A stretch of DNA of 64,000 nucleotides from Mugil cephalus. Lineage: Eukaryota; Chordata; Actinopteri; Mugiliformes; Mugilidae. Of this stretch, positions 1-12,600 are shown piece after piece. Each line of letters starts with the position of its first letter. Position 1 is the first letter of the stretch. The position numbers and the translations under genes are program-made. The stretch covers positions 6,993,501-7,057,500 of the forward strand of contig NC_061781.1 in the NCBI RefSeq assembly GCF_022458985.1, written 5' to 3'. The notes beneath the pieces were generated by a model. That model had not been told where the DNA came from. It ran no database searches and worked only from the letters and a program-made list of their open reading frames with translations.

Positions 1-623
1 GAGTAAGTAAAGAATAACTCATTTCTTGGCTCTGTTGTCATTTGTGATTTCTAGTCCTGTATAGGGCTCCTGACGTTGACATAATGTTGTGTCACCTTTC
101 TAATGTGTTTTTTAATTTATATTGCATTATTACACCTAAACACATCATTAAAGCTGCATTAATCCACATATTAGTGTGTAATAAACCATTTATTAAACGT
201 TCATATTCTAATAAGGTCTTACGGGAGGCTCATAATGAGTTCATGTACGTCACATGCATATGTAAACCGTCACTGGTGGACGAGCTCGCTTAATGCATAC
301 TGATGCATTTTATATCATGTTGACACGCCGGCAGTAACAATGTGAGCCAACATTTCGCATCATCCATTCCTCTGAGTTTGCTTCTGCAGGGACCAGCATG
401 TCACTGGAGACTTACATCACAGGGCTGGCATCACAGGAAGAATCACACAAACATACAGACGGCCGACGACACAGACCAGAAAGCACTCACTGAGAGACAT
501 CAGGGCTGCGTTTGGATTCTGTTTCGTCTCTCGTTCGCTTTGGCACCAGCCCGGTCTGGCTCACAGCTCGGACGCTGCCCAGCTCATTGGCTTCTGTTCT
601 GCACACAGGTCCGACTGGCACCA
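1..623. other. Upstream region of map3k19, no gene recognised
   Basis: This stretch is AT-rich in its first 350 bases and contains no reading frame I recognise. From about 585 to 608 there is a pyrimidine-rich tract ending in CACACAG, which looks like a splice acceptor at 607-608. The first map3k19 coding exon therefore probably begins at 609, with its non-coding first exon and promoter either here or upstream of the window. The promoter itself was not identified. Confidence 0.4.
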
Positions 624-3600
624 ATGGAGGGGATCAAGGGGAGACAGAGCGCCGATGAGAAGCAGAAAGGAAAGACGGGGGGAGAGAATGAAGAGGCGGA
701 TTTGGTAATGAGCTTCAGGCCAGAGGTGAAGAGACACGAGGAGGTGGAGGTGTCCAACACTGGGGGTGAGGAGGATGAGGGATGCACTCCCCTAATCAGC
801 GCCTGTCGTAAAGGCTTGACTGAGGCAAGTTACCGTGTGCGTGAGGTGTGGAATTGGCCGTGTGGATAGTCTGATGTAATCCTGCTACATCTCAAAAGCT
901 AAGCCAGCATCAGGACATTGTTAGGTGCTGGAAGGTCAAAACATTTCTGACACATGACACCGTGTATTTTTCCTCTCAGTAACAATGACGTGATTGCGTG
1001 AAAAAAGGAGTTCCATGTGACCTTGCTCTTTAATTAAGTCTAATACATCCTCCCGGGGAGTCGTGTTCAAAACAAACCTGACTTCCCAATATCACAGGAG
1101 ACACTCCCCCCACTGAAAGGAGAGATCCTAAAATTAGAACTGACATATTTTTTTTTACAGCACAAATTCAAGAAAAAATGTCTAAAAACATACTAAAATG
1201 AGCACTAACAGCCATTTCTCCATCCAGAAAGCCTCAATTTATTCATGAAGATAATTAGTTTCACATCACAAAATTGCCTTAATCCTAATTTTAACTTGTC
1301 AGTGTCTACTTAATTTCCGTTTGTGGTTTGTTAACTTGTTTTCCGTGCGGGGTGCTTACCAGGTGGTGCTGCAGCTGCTGAGGGCCGAGGCTGATGTGAC
1401 CTTGTGTAACCGCAGACAGCAGACAGCGCTCCACGTAAGCCCACCTGAGCTCCAGAGAAAAATCCTGAGGTGGATGTCACGGCCTCATCTGGCCCCCCAG
1501 GCACGGCTGTTGCAGGCTGCCTGGCAGGGAGACTTGCACTCCTTGCAGCACTCGCTGGTAAGGTTCCCTCTTACACACTCCCACCTGAGTGTTAGAGGAT
1601 ATCCCAGATGAGAACAGGCAGCACAATAAGAGCAACAACAACAAAGTTTTCCCATTGCAAAACACGTGAGGCGCTCTGTTTACGAGTGATGAGTGTTGAT
1701 GTTAATCACAATTATCAGCAGGATGATGTCATGTTAGTTGAAGCAAAAATACATTTGGGTCCTTGACTGAAAATATTTTCAGACCTCCAAAACAAGAAGT
1801 ATTTATTATGTAAAACAATAATAGCGTGACCAATTTAATGAAGTGGTTGGTTGTTTGCCACACTGAACATGGAAATCCATTCTTAAGCACAGGCCAAAAA
1901 AAAACAACAGACAGTTTTATTGAGCCCAATCATGGCGTCATGATATTTAAGAGGGGATAGGTTAAAAGCCATGCATAGAATAGGAAACCCGAACACGAAT
2001 TACCGCCTTAGTCTGACACTAACTGGACAACTTAAGTTCACGTAAACGTGTTATTCCGACTAATATCGGAGTTCTCCTTATCCGACTAAGATTGATAATG
2101 GATTGGGAATTGATTTTCACCGGTATGTATACGGCTTAATCTGAGTTTAACCAACGCGTGTGCGCATGCTCCACAACCACTGCAGTGGCGCATGACCCCG
2201 GAACAACAACACCCAAGAAAGTCGTATCAGAAGAAGAAGAAGAAGAAGGTAAACAGAGCCGGTAGAAGAACCGACTGAGGGATAGCGCCACTTTATCTGC
2301 GCTATAAGTGGCGCACACATTATGTATGAGATTAAAAAAAGCTCTACTATCCATCTTGTTGTTGTTTGAAATGCCGCATGAACGACTCCAATTATATGAC
2401 TTAATAGGTTAACCAGAAAGGTGGACATGTTCCTGACAGTTATTCCGATTTATCGGTTTCATGTAAACTGGGACAAGTGCCGCATTCAGAAAGTCGAATT
2501 TTGAGCTAGCTCGATAAAGCTGTACATGCATCCTCAGGACCAATACACAAAAAGCCAAACTTTAAGTAATCTGGGTCATACTTACTCCCCAGACTCTGTC
2601 TTCTCACTTTCACTTGAGGTAGAATACTAAAAATTGATCCATGTTGCCCCTGGTATGCACTATAGTTAGCTAACCAGGCGTTAACATTTTTTTGTTTTTT
2701 TCAGGTTTATTTTTTCTCACGCTGCGCCTCCCCTGAAGTCCTCTGGCGCCCCCCAGGGGAGGCGCGCCTCACACTTTGAAAAGCGCTGATCTAGCAGATA
2801 GAGATCCAGATTAACTGTGTGCCTCTGACTGAAGTGTCACGTTGTTGTCATGTGTGTTTGCATCAGACTCAGACAGACAGGGTGGATGTGAATGTCCCGA
2901 ACAGCGACGGTGAGACGGCCCTGATGCTGGCTGTCAGGGACGTCGACCTGTTTGAGGGCATGATGCCACGACTGCCTTGGGAACACAGACCTGTGGAGGT
3001 GATCAAGGAACTGCTGGAATCCTCAGCGTAAGTGAGCATTTGAAATTCTGTGTAGAACCAAAGGAACTTAGGGCCCTCAGAAAAAGACTCACTTGGCTTT
3101 GGTAATATATTTGGCTGAGTTTGACAACTCAACAACTTATTTTAATGTGTGAAATTTGATCTCAATCAGTGATCTGCGGGCACGAGACAGCAATGGCTGT
3201 TCTGCTCTCCACTACGCTGCTAATCTCACCAGCTATCTAATGGAGGAGATCGTTCACATGCTGATTGAGGCTCTAAGTCACACAGGTACACACACACAAA
3301 CCTCACATGAAAAGAAAGCTGTGTCAATGAGCATGACTTGGTAGATATACCATTGTTTGTTTTAGGTGGTTTAGGCAATTTAGGTGTTTATCCACCTCTC
3401 AGGTCAAACAGACCTGGCCTACGTAGGGAAAATATTAACCAAGACTGACCGAATCTAATGAGGAGCGGGTCTGACATAACTATACAGAGGAGAACTGTGG
3501 AGACACTTTTGTAAAATGTCAATCTGAAGATGATTAGAAATGGGTTGGGTCTTTCCTAACAGCACAAACGGCAGCACAAGCATTTTGATACTACACCAGC

Positions 3601-6600
3601 TCATCTCTGTTGCAGTTTGAGTTTTCCAGTGCTCAGGGACGCTGCATCACATGTTTGATTGCTGTGATTTGTTGTGGGTCCATCCAGTTGCATCCACAGG
3701 CATTTTACCATGCACCTGTTGACAAGATTTGAGATTTGTTTCTACAGATACTAAGCTACGAGTTCAGCCCTTGACTACAGTTCAATCTGACCATTTCATT
3801 TTTAGAAGCAGCAAGTGTTTGATCAGCAGTGCCCAAATGAATCGAATACAAATTTTCTCTTCTCCAAAAGGCAGACAATGCACTAGCTTTTGAAGACAGC
3901 GGAAATTCAGCTTCTAAAGAACCAGCTACTTCCCTCAAGTGTCAGTGGAGACCAAAAAAACAGAAGCTAAAAGGAAATGCATGTGACTGTTGCTCTGTGC
4001 TCGCTGGCTGTGTGAGAAGGTGTCTGGCTAATAAGGTGTTCAAATGTCAGGGTTGTGTTTTGTTTATCTGCCCCAAAGTGTCCAAAGATTTCTCCATGAA
4101 TGCCGCTGTAAAGCTGTGAGAAAATGCCCTAAATGCAGCAGTTCATGTGATTTGCTGTGTGAAAGTAGGATTATCGGGTTATGTTTCTTTCACAATAATC
4201 ATAATCTGATTACCTTACTTAGTTATCACCAGTTTTTGTGAGATGAAAGGGATCCTGGAGACAAGCTCTGTTCTATAAAACAGTTTGGTTCGGATTTCTT
4301 CCATACAGTCACAAACCACTCACAGCCTGAAATAACCCTAACTAACCCTTTTTTATTATTATTATATTGTATAATGCTGCACGATACATTAAATGAACCA
4401 TTGATAATGTGACATGCGTGACAGTAGTTGAGTTACATGTTCAGTGCAAAGCCCTCGTAGCATATAGGATATGAATAGATCCTCCTATTCATGGTTGTGT
4501 GTGAGCGCACATGCTTTCTTTCTTTGTCTTTCTCACAAACATACACACAAATGGCATACCAAGTTCATTCATAATCCTGTTTTTCAGAGTGAAACCGCTG
4601 GAGTTGCACTCAAAGCCTGCACTTATGAGGGGAGGTATAAGAAAGGCTTGTTTGTGTATATGTGAGGGACCACTCAGCTAAGAACCTTCATATGTCCCTG
4701 GGTCAGAGTCGGTGTTAAGGACGGCGATACAGAAACAAGGCGGCACAGAGAGGATGGCTAAATGGAGACCAAAAAACACAGGAAGTTAACAGAAGTTGTT
4801 TTCTGACTTTTTTTTTTTACATCTTCTAATCCCCCACCTTGTGTAAACAGCACAGGGAGAAAGGGTGTGGACCCCGAACGTTTATTTGCTGTTGTTCTGC
4901 TGGTAGAAAACGGTTTTATTTTTGCTCCTTTAGGTATCAGCAGCAGCAGCAGGCAGAAATTCTTAAATTGTCCTCTGATTCTGTGTAGTTGCTGTCCCTG
5001 TGTCACCCCTGGCCCTGGAGAAACACACGTGCAAGGATTTGGACTCAGACTTTGGAGATTCAGACACAGAGCTGGACATTGAGAGCCTTTGTTCTGATAA
5101 TTCAGCAGCCGCCTCCCCGACGCAGACACCGACCGATCAACACCACCTTCTACTATATAGCAGCCACGCTGGGGTAAGTGAAAAAGGACAAACCACTAAT
5201 TGCTACAAATGTCACTTTTATAGCTTGATGTCAAGGTCTGACTTTATTGGAGATTTTGAAAGGAAATCTGTATGTTTGACTAACATGACAGCATTAAAAC
5301 CTTTGTAATGTTGGATGTAAGGACTCATGGAAGTCATGGAGATTAGCTTCTCTGGTTTGGTATTTAAAGTCTAAACACAGTAACTAATTGATTTAAGTAT
5401 GTTGCATTTAAGTATATGTGTGTGAGTGCAGCATGGTCTGTATGGGTTGACTGATATCCACAATGTGGCCATTGGTCTCAAGTGGCCACATTTAACAAAC
5501 ACACAGGCCGACTGGCAAGGAGTGGTCAACCAGAAGACAAATATATGGCCCAGCAATAGGCTCAGTGTGCGCTCCTGTGTGTTTGGAGTGTGTGTGGAGG
5601 CTGGGTGCTTTGTGTAGCTGACCCTAAGCTGCCATACTGCAGCACTGTGGACGTCCTCTCAGAGGGAGCAGACAAGCAGGCAGCTGGTTAGCTGGAGCTG
5701 GAGAGCAGGTGGTTTATGAGGAAAACCTATAGCACGCAGTATTCATCCTAGAGTTCCCCTGACACACTTGTGATGTTAGTCTGTCTCCTACACACCAAAG
5801 TCACTTGTTGCAGTTGACATTACCAGAGAAAGTTGTGGTTTGTTGGCATTTGTTTGGCTGTCTTATAATCTCAGACCACAAGAAATGAAAGGTATATATA
5901 AAAAATATTATGGGCATCATTTATTCCAGATTGAAAATATAAACAAATATACACATTTGATTAAAATATATATATAAAAAAATAAATTAAATGATATGTT
6001 TCCATCTTACAGAGCTTCTACCAGCATCCCTTTAAAAGATGGAGTTAATGAATTGCTCACCTCTTTGTTCTTTCCAGGAAGTGCCGGAGTCCTTGGGGCG
6101 TCCTCCTCTATCCGGCCCTCATAAAGATCTCAGCCAAGGTAAGGGTCTTTGTGGGGCTTCACTGGTGTCAGTGGCGTGGACCTGGTGGGCTCTGAGAAAG
6201 TGAAATGTAGACTTCTAAGATAGGGATAAAACAAACTTTGTGTCTTAGAGGATAAAAGAGTTAAAAGAGAAACTCAACAAACAGTAATCGGCCATAAAGT
6301 GCCTGCCTCAGATGCTAGCTAGCTTCCCCAAATAATGTAAGGCCCTACATTAACAAAGCAGCGTGATGGTCAGCATCCCAAATAGGCCATGAGATCAAAT
6401 CACCTCTAAAGTGGAGGGGAGGGGTTGAGGGAGGCGTTACTGAATGGGAGGGGTCTCCCACACAATACCACCTCTCAGCTGAGAAACCTGCCTGAAACCT
6501 CTTTTACCTCAGCCACAGCAGCTCGGTTCACAGAGAGAATGATGAGGCAGAAAATACTGAGGGCAAAGTTAGCATGAAAATGTGATTAATAGGATTTTGA

Positions 6601-9600
6601 AATATAGAAATCTTCAAAACCCCTCATCCCAGTATGGGAGTAGAGCAGACCAGGAGGCTTAGAAAAAGGTAATGTGATGTTTTTCTATATTTATTATTAA
6701 TGTGTACAAATGTCATTGTTTATGTGGAACATGGTAGACGTGGTGTAACAAATCACAGTTTTACTGATCGAAAAAACTTACTGTAGCGTTACAATGTGGC
6801 TTTCAAACTGAAGAAAACAATAAAATAATTAGAGAATCCGTTAAGGCTGATCTTTAACCTTTCACCAGTTGTGAAATATGTAACTGAGTTTCAGATGATG
6901 ACTGCGGGATCAGAGTGGACCTTCAAGAATGGGGGTGTAACTGTGTGTTTATATGTGTGCCTGGAACAGATAAGGGGATCTCTCCCGGTTTCCACAACAC
7001 CATGGAAACGCCGAGAGACATCAGGCAAGCCTACCAGGACGCAGGGAGGGGAAGCAGGTGGGCATGGTGAAATCTCACGATCTCTTTCCACGCACACAGA
7101 CACACACTGAAAAATTCTCAAATGCAGTCTTTTTACTATGTATAAAAGACAATCATCTATCATTTACTGACAGGGCTGACACATCTGTTCATGCGTACAC
7201 AAACAGATGCTTACACACAAACATCTTGCGTGCGTACAGTTAACACTCCCCTCTCCCTCCCCTCACAATACGCCGCCTCTTGTATACGCAGCACTGCTCT
7301 CCTCCTGTGCCGGTCAACAAACGCCTCTTACTTTTATGCAACAGAGGAACAGTGTCCTATCCGGTTACACGGACAGACCTGTACGCAGGCACCTGTCACC
7401 GTGTCCAGAGGACAACCTGTTCTACACAAACAGGTTAGAAACACAGAGACAGGGGGGAGAGGGGCCTCTGTGAATCAGGCCATTGTCTGTTATGAGCAAC
7501 TCTCACCACTGAATCAAGTCCAAGCTCTCTAAGGAGAATAAAGGTCTTTCAGCTAGTTTCTAATTTCATAGCACCAGCCTCCAGAAACAGGAAGAGATAG
7601 TGAGTCCAGCACAAGGGAAAAAGACATTTGCACTTTCTTTGTTAATTTCTGTTCTTAATGGCAATTCCCTCAGTTGATTCCCAACTAACGCCTTTATGTA
7701 TGCATGTACTCTCTTCTGCCTCTACAGTCAAGATTAACCAGTCAGACTCTGTGCATTTTCCTCTCTTATCCTCAATAGAGGTTTGTCTCTGCCCAGTTTG
7801 AGCAACAAGGGAAGACACTGGAACCACGCTGATCCTGCACCATCGTCTGGCCTGCTGAATACCAGCAGCCCCTGTCAGCCAGTCCCCCCCACACACAGGT
7901 ATTTACACTGCCTGACTCAACACTCACCCCGCATTCTGTGAGTGTAGTTGTATGTCCCTAGGAGCTGTCACTATGACATGAATGCAAAACTCACTAAGGG
8001 CTCGATAATTGTTGTGGGCAATTAGCAAGGACACATGGTGCAGTGTGATGGGCCTCACACAGATCATTAATCCATCCCAGGATAACAAGGACATGAGAAG
8101 ATTTAACCTGAATGAGTCAGGGTGAATTCAAGGGACCAATCAAACCTTTAGGGGAGGGAAGTAGTAATTTGTTTGGAAATGAAACATTAAGTGAAGGTTA
8201 CTGAAAGAAAAAGCAGGTTTTTTTTTAATCAAATGAAATGAAAACAAATTTCTGAGTGAATGTGGACTAAGATTAAAATATGATTATAATTCAAGACCTT
8301 TTTCTAAATGTATCCGGCTCACCAACGAAAGCTATATTATATGCATTTTGGTTTTGCAATAGTGAAATGAAACATCTCTGATCTGATTTGTCCCCAGCAG
8401 GCCGAGAACAAGAAGTGTGGTTGTTGCATCTTCCCCCGCCCACAGCCTGCTGTCTGTGGCGGAGGCCAGTCTGCTCAGCCAATCAGCACCCAGCATCATG
8501 GAGCCACGACTGGGCACAAACACCATGATTCAGGCCAGGGCACACATTCAAACCCGTATGTGCATATTTGCAAAACCATGACAATGACAAAATAATTAAA
8601 CATTCTAATGTTGCTGATGATGCATGTTAAATTTCTTGCTGCTTGTAGGACTGGGTTCTCAAAATTCTGTCAATGAACCAAACGTGAGTTTCACCTCATG
8701 GTCTTGTTATATTCACATACATTCACTTTTTGTTGCACCCATAATAGTGTCTACTTCACTGGTCATAACCACCAACCTATGTGGTTTTCACAGGGTCTCT
8801 TGCCATCTCTGCACTCCCGAACACCCAAGCTCTTGGCACCCCTGGACTGCCGACCCAGGGACAGCACAGCTCTGCCTGGACTAAGGCGACATCTTCCCCT
8901 GAAACCCATCAGCAGGAGCCCTCAATGCTCCAGGACACAGCTGAGGCGAGACAACCCATTCTGGAGCAGCCCACGCAATGGTCCTCCCACCGCAAGGGCT
9001 GGCAGTGAAGAGAGTGGGTCCAGCAGCAGCAGCAGCAGCAGCCACAGCTCCATCGACCTAGAGCTTGAGGATGAGGATGACAGAGACATACATGAGAGAG
9101 TTTATCAGGATAGTAATCTGAAGTTGTTCGGGCACAAGCTGTTGCAGCATTCAGAGGTTGTGAGCTCTGCTGAGGCTGATCTGGTTACTGCAACAGGGCT
9201 GGATTTAAAAGTTCAGTTGAGGATCTGTCAGGTTCCAGTGATCCACAGATCAGCACATAACCTGGATGAAGTCATTATCAATCATAGCAATGATCATCGC
9301 AGCACAGAAAACTCCATGAACTTCCACCATGAAGTAACCAATAGTGACAACAGGCTCTCAATAATATGTAACTATGCACAAGAAGGAGATACTGTGAATA
9401 ATGTACCTATCACACCAGAGTCTAAGGAGGAACAGAATGATGAGGGCTGCACTACACAAGCACAGACTGAGATTAGCTGTGGAATCACATCCACTGTGAA
9501 TGACCAAGGTGATGCTACCGCAAGCTCTGGCTGGACTTACACAAACATGAAACAAACGATAAATGAATGTGATGAAGACGAATCCAAGTTTGTCAAACCA

Positions 9601-12600
9601 GCTGCTTCTAATGCCGCAGATGCAAAGTTAGACACCGGCACTGCTTTGGAGAAAACTCCGTCTGTTACAGCAGATGTGCACCTTAATCTGGTTGATGTGG
9701 ATCCCAAGAGAGGGCAGCATATGTTTAAAGCCATAAAGGCTGCCCAGAACAAAGAGAAAAGGATCAAATGTGAACTGACATCAAATTATCAAACTAATCA
9801 ATCCTTCAACATGCAAAGAGATCAAAGGAATAAGCCCAAAAGCAACCCAAAGTACTCCTCACTTTCCACACAAGTTAAAGATAAAACCAGGAAAGTCCCT
9901 GAGCTAAAGGTCAGTAGAGAGGGCGCTGTAACTAAAGTCAAATCTAAGATTAAGTCTGTTAAAGGCACTCACTCTAACACCAGCACCCCCTCGCCAAGAA
10001 AGAAGGTTACTGATCACCCACAGAGCAGGAAAGCCAATCCTGACAGGACTCAACAGCACACATTAGGGAGGGAGCTGAAAAGTGCTCAACAGCTGAAGAA
10101 ACCATGTGCACCGGGGAAAACCCAAAGATCTAAATCTGCTGTGGACCTCATCAGCTACACAGACATGTTTCAGCAGATACAGAGTGGGGATCAAGGACCA
10201 GCCATCTATGAGATGTTTGCTGGTCCTGTCTATGAAAATCTCCGGGTTTCCAGCGCTTGCGAGAAACTTGCGGAGAGACAAGTGCAGTGTGCTCCGTCTA
10301 GGAAGACGCAACAAAATCACAAAGTCAAGCAGCGGCCAGTGAAACCAACACCAAGCAAGCTGAGAAAAAACCCTGGGGACAGTATGGCAGTTCCGACTAA
10401 AAGCAAAGTAAAATCCAGGATGAAGCCGCACCTCACGCCGATGTCAAGAAAAGGCATCTACAAAACTGAGAAAATTGCAAAACTAGAGGCTACGGTAGTT
10501 CTTGCTAAGGATGTTAACATTTGTCATGATAGCACAGAAGAAAGGGATGATTGTCACATGTTATCTACAATAAACGAGGCTCTTTCAAGATATGAGTCTG
10601 AGACATTGAAATCGGATGACAAAACTCTTGTTCCACCAATGACTTCTAATCATGCTGGAGACTGTAGTCACATGCAAATCAATGTGCAAGAAACAACAGT
10701 AAATTCATCAACGGGAAACTCTAATGGGCCAGTTCCAGACGCTGCGTTATTTCGACAGTCGAAGGTCAACACATGGGCATCTTCTAGCAGCAGCAGTAGC
10801 CACACCGCTATGTCACCAGTTTACCAGAAGTTTCTGGATGAGGCGGGGGACGGGCCACTTACAGATGACCTGCTCCAGTGTCTGGCAGAGGAGCTAATCT
10901 CATTGGATGAGAGGGATGTATCCACAGGCCCACTCCCTGAAAACCTGGAACAGAGAGAAAACAAGTCCAACAGGCAAGATGGTCAACCAGTATCTGGACA
11001 AAATACATTACCTAAGGTAAGCTAAGTAAGAGGCAAAACGATGTTATTGTCATAAAGTGCTGTCATGTATTAACAGTAACTACTGCTGTTGGGGAGATTA
11101 CAAATAGTTTCACCTTTCTCATCTTAAATTTGCATTTTATTTTAACATTTAACTATATAGTGAAGGTGCACTGCCTCATATGGAAAGACACCTTCCATCT
11201 CTGTATTAGGCCTTTATTAGTCTCAAGGGGGACTCAGCTGATTATACCTTAAAACTGTTTATGAATGGCAACTCTGGAAACATGGAAACTCTACTTGGCC
11301 TCAGTTACTCTGCCATCCCTTACTCAATATGTTTTATTGCAGGTTACTTCAATAGACAGCGGCACTTTGCTTGGATGTGGAGTGGCTGTAGATGACACCA
11401 TCACATGGACCAAGGGTGAAGTACTTGGCAGGGGCGCCTATGGCACAGTAAGGAGGAAATATTATCTCTAGATAGTAGGGTGGGGTCAGGGGTAGGTTTG
11501 GGTTAGCTACCCGTGTAGTCGCCCACACAGTTGCTTAACCTTCCACAAATATCTAAATATCCACAGCAGGTCTAGATGTTCCACCAACTTTAACTAGTAC
11601 TGCTTCCTACCAGGTGTACTGTGGCCTGACTAGTCAGGGCCAGCTGATCGCCGTGAAGCAGGTGAACCTGGATTCCTCTGACCCTGACACTGCAAAGAAA
11701 GAGTACAGCCGTCTGCAAGGGGAGGTGGAGTTGCTCAAAACCCTGAGACATGTCAACATTGTAGGCTTTCTGGGGACTTTGCTTTGTCAGAATGTGGTTT
11801 CCATCTTCATGGAGTATATCCCAGGAGGATCCATTGCTAGCATCCTTCACAGGTTAGCTCGATTCAAAAATCATTTGATGGCTTACCTTGACTTTTCTGT
11901 TGAAACAGTGCTGGCCTCATTTATGTCCAGAAGTTTCTTTACAGTTGCCTTCAATACACTTCTCTCTCCCCTTAGATTTGGTCCACTGCCAGAAAGAGTC
12001 CTGTCTTTATACACTCGCCAGATCCTTGAAGGGGTGGCCTTTCTTCACCTGAACAGGGTGATTCATCGGGACCTGAAGGGAAATAATGTCATGCTGATGC
12101 CGACCGGGGTGATCAAGCTTATAGACTTTGGCTGTGCGCGGCGCCTCACTTGCTTGAACCAAACAGCTTCCAACAGTGGAGATGTCCTCAAGTCAGTGCA
12201 TGGCACTCCTTACTGGATGGCACCAGAGGTAAATTAAAGTTCTCCTAGACCGTCTCTTAAGTTTGTAATTGTTAACTAGTCCACTATGTTAAATTGTCCC
12301 TTTCAATCTTGACTTGACTGGTTTTCCGCCTTTTTCGTCCGTAAGGTTATCAATGAGACAGGATATGGCAGGAAGTCAGATATATGGAGTGTGGGTTGCA
12401 CAGTGTTTGAAATGGCCACAGGGAAACCACCGCTGGCATACATGGACAAGATGGCAGCCTTATTCTACATCGGGGCTCAGAGAGGGTTGATGCCCTCCTT
12501 ACCCGACGGTTTCTCGGATAATGCCAAGGAGTTTGTAGAAATCTGCTTGACAAGGTGAGACCTATTGTGATTCACTGATAGCAAAAACGTTTTCTATTTT

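Larger units (their letters stand above)
624..3285 (+). other. map3k19: Ankyrin-repeat region of map3k19 (first four coding exons)
   Basis: Joining 624-824, 1363-1557, 2867-3027 and 3170-3285 gives a continuous frame. The first repeat runs EGCTPLISACRKGLTE then VVLQLLRAEADVT across the first intron and ends at TALH, matching the ankyrin consensus xGxTPLxxAxxxGxxxVVxxLLxxGADV. A second unit has ARLLQAAWQGDLHSLQ followed by DVNVPNSDGETALMLAVRD. A third has VEVIKELLESSADLRARDSN and GCSALHYAA, followed by a helix ending in LIEALSHT. So three, perhaps four, repeats are visible, with a loop insertion around 2950-2990. Human MAP3K19, as I know it, has no ankyrin repeats in its N-terminus. Confidence 0.85.

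Noticed and set aside
9537-10431. Minus-strand open frames opposite the large map3k19 exon
   Set aside because: They are shadow frames; the plus strand carries a 741-codon exon with phase-matched neighbours and human-conserved blocks.
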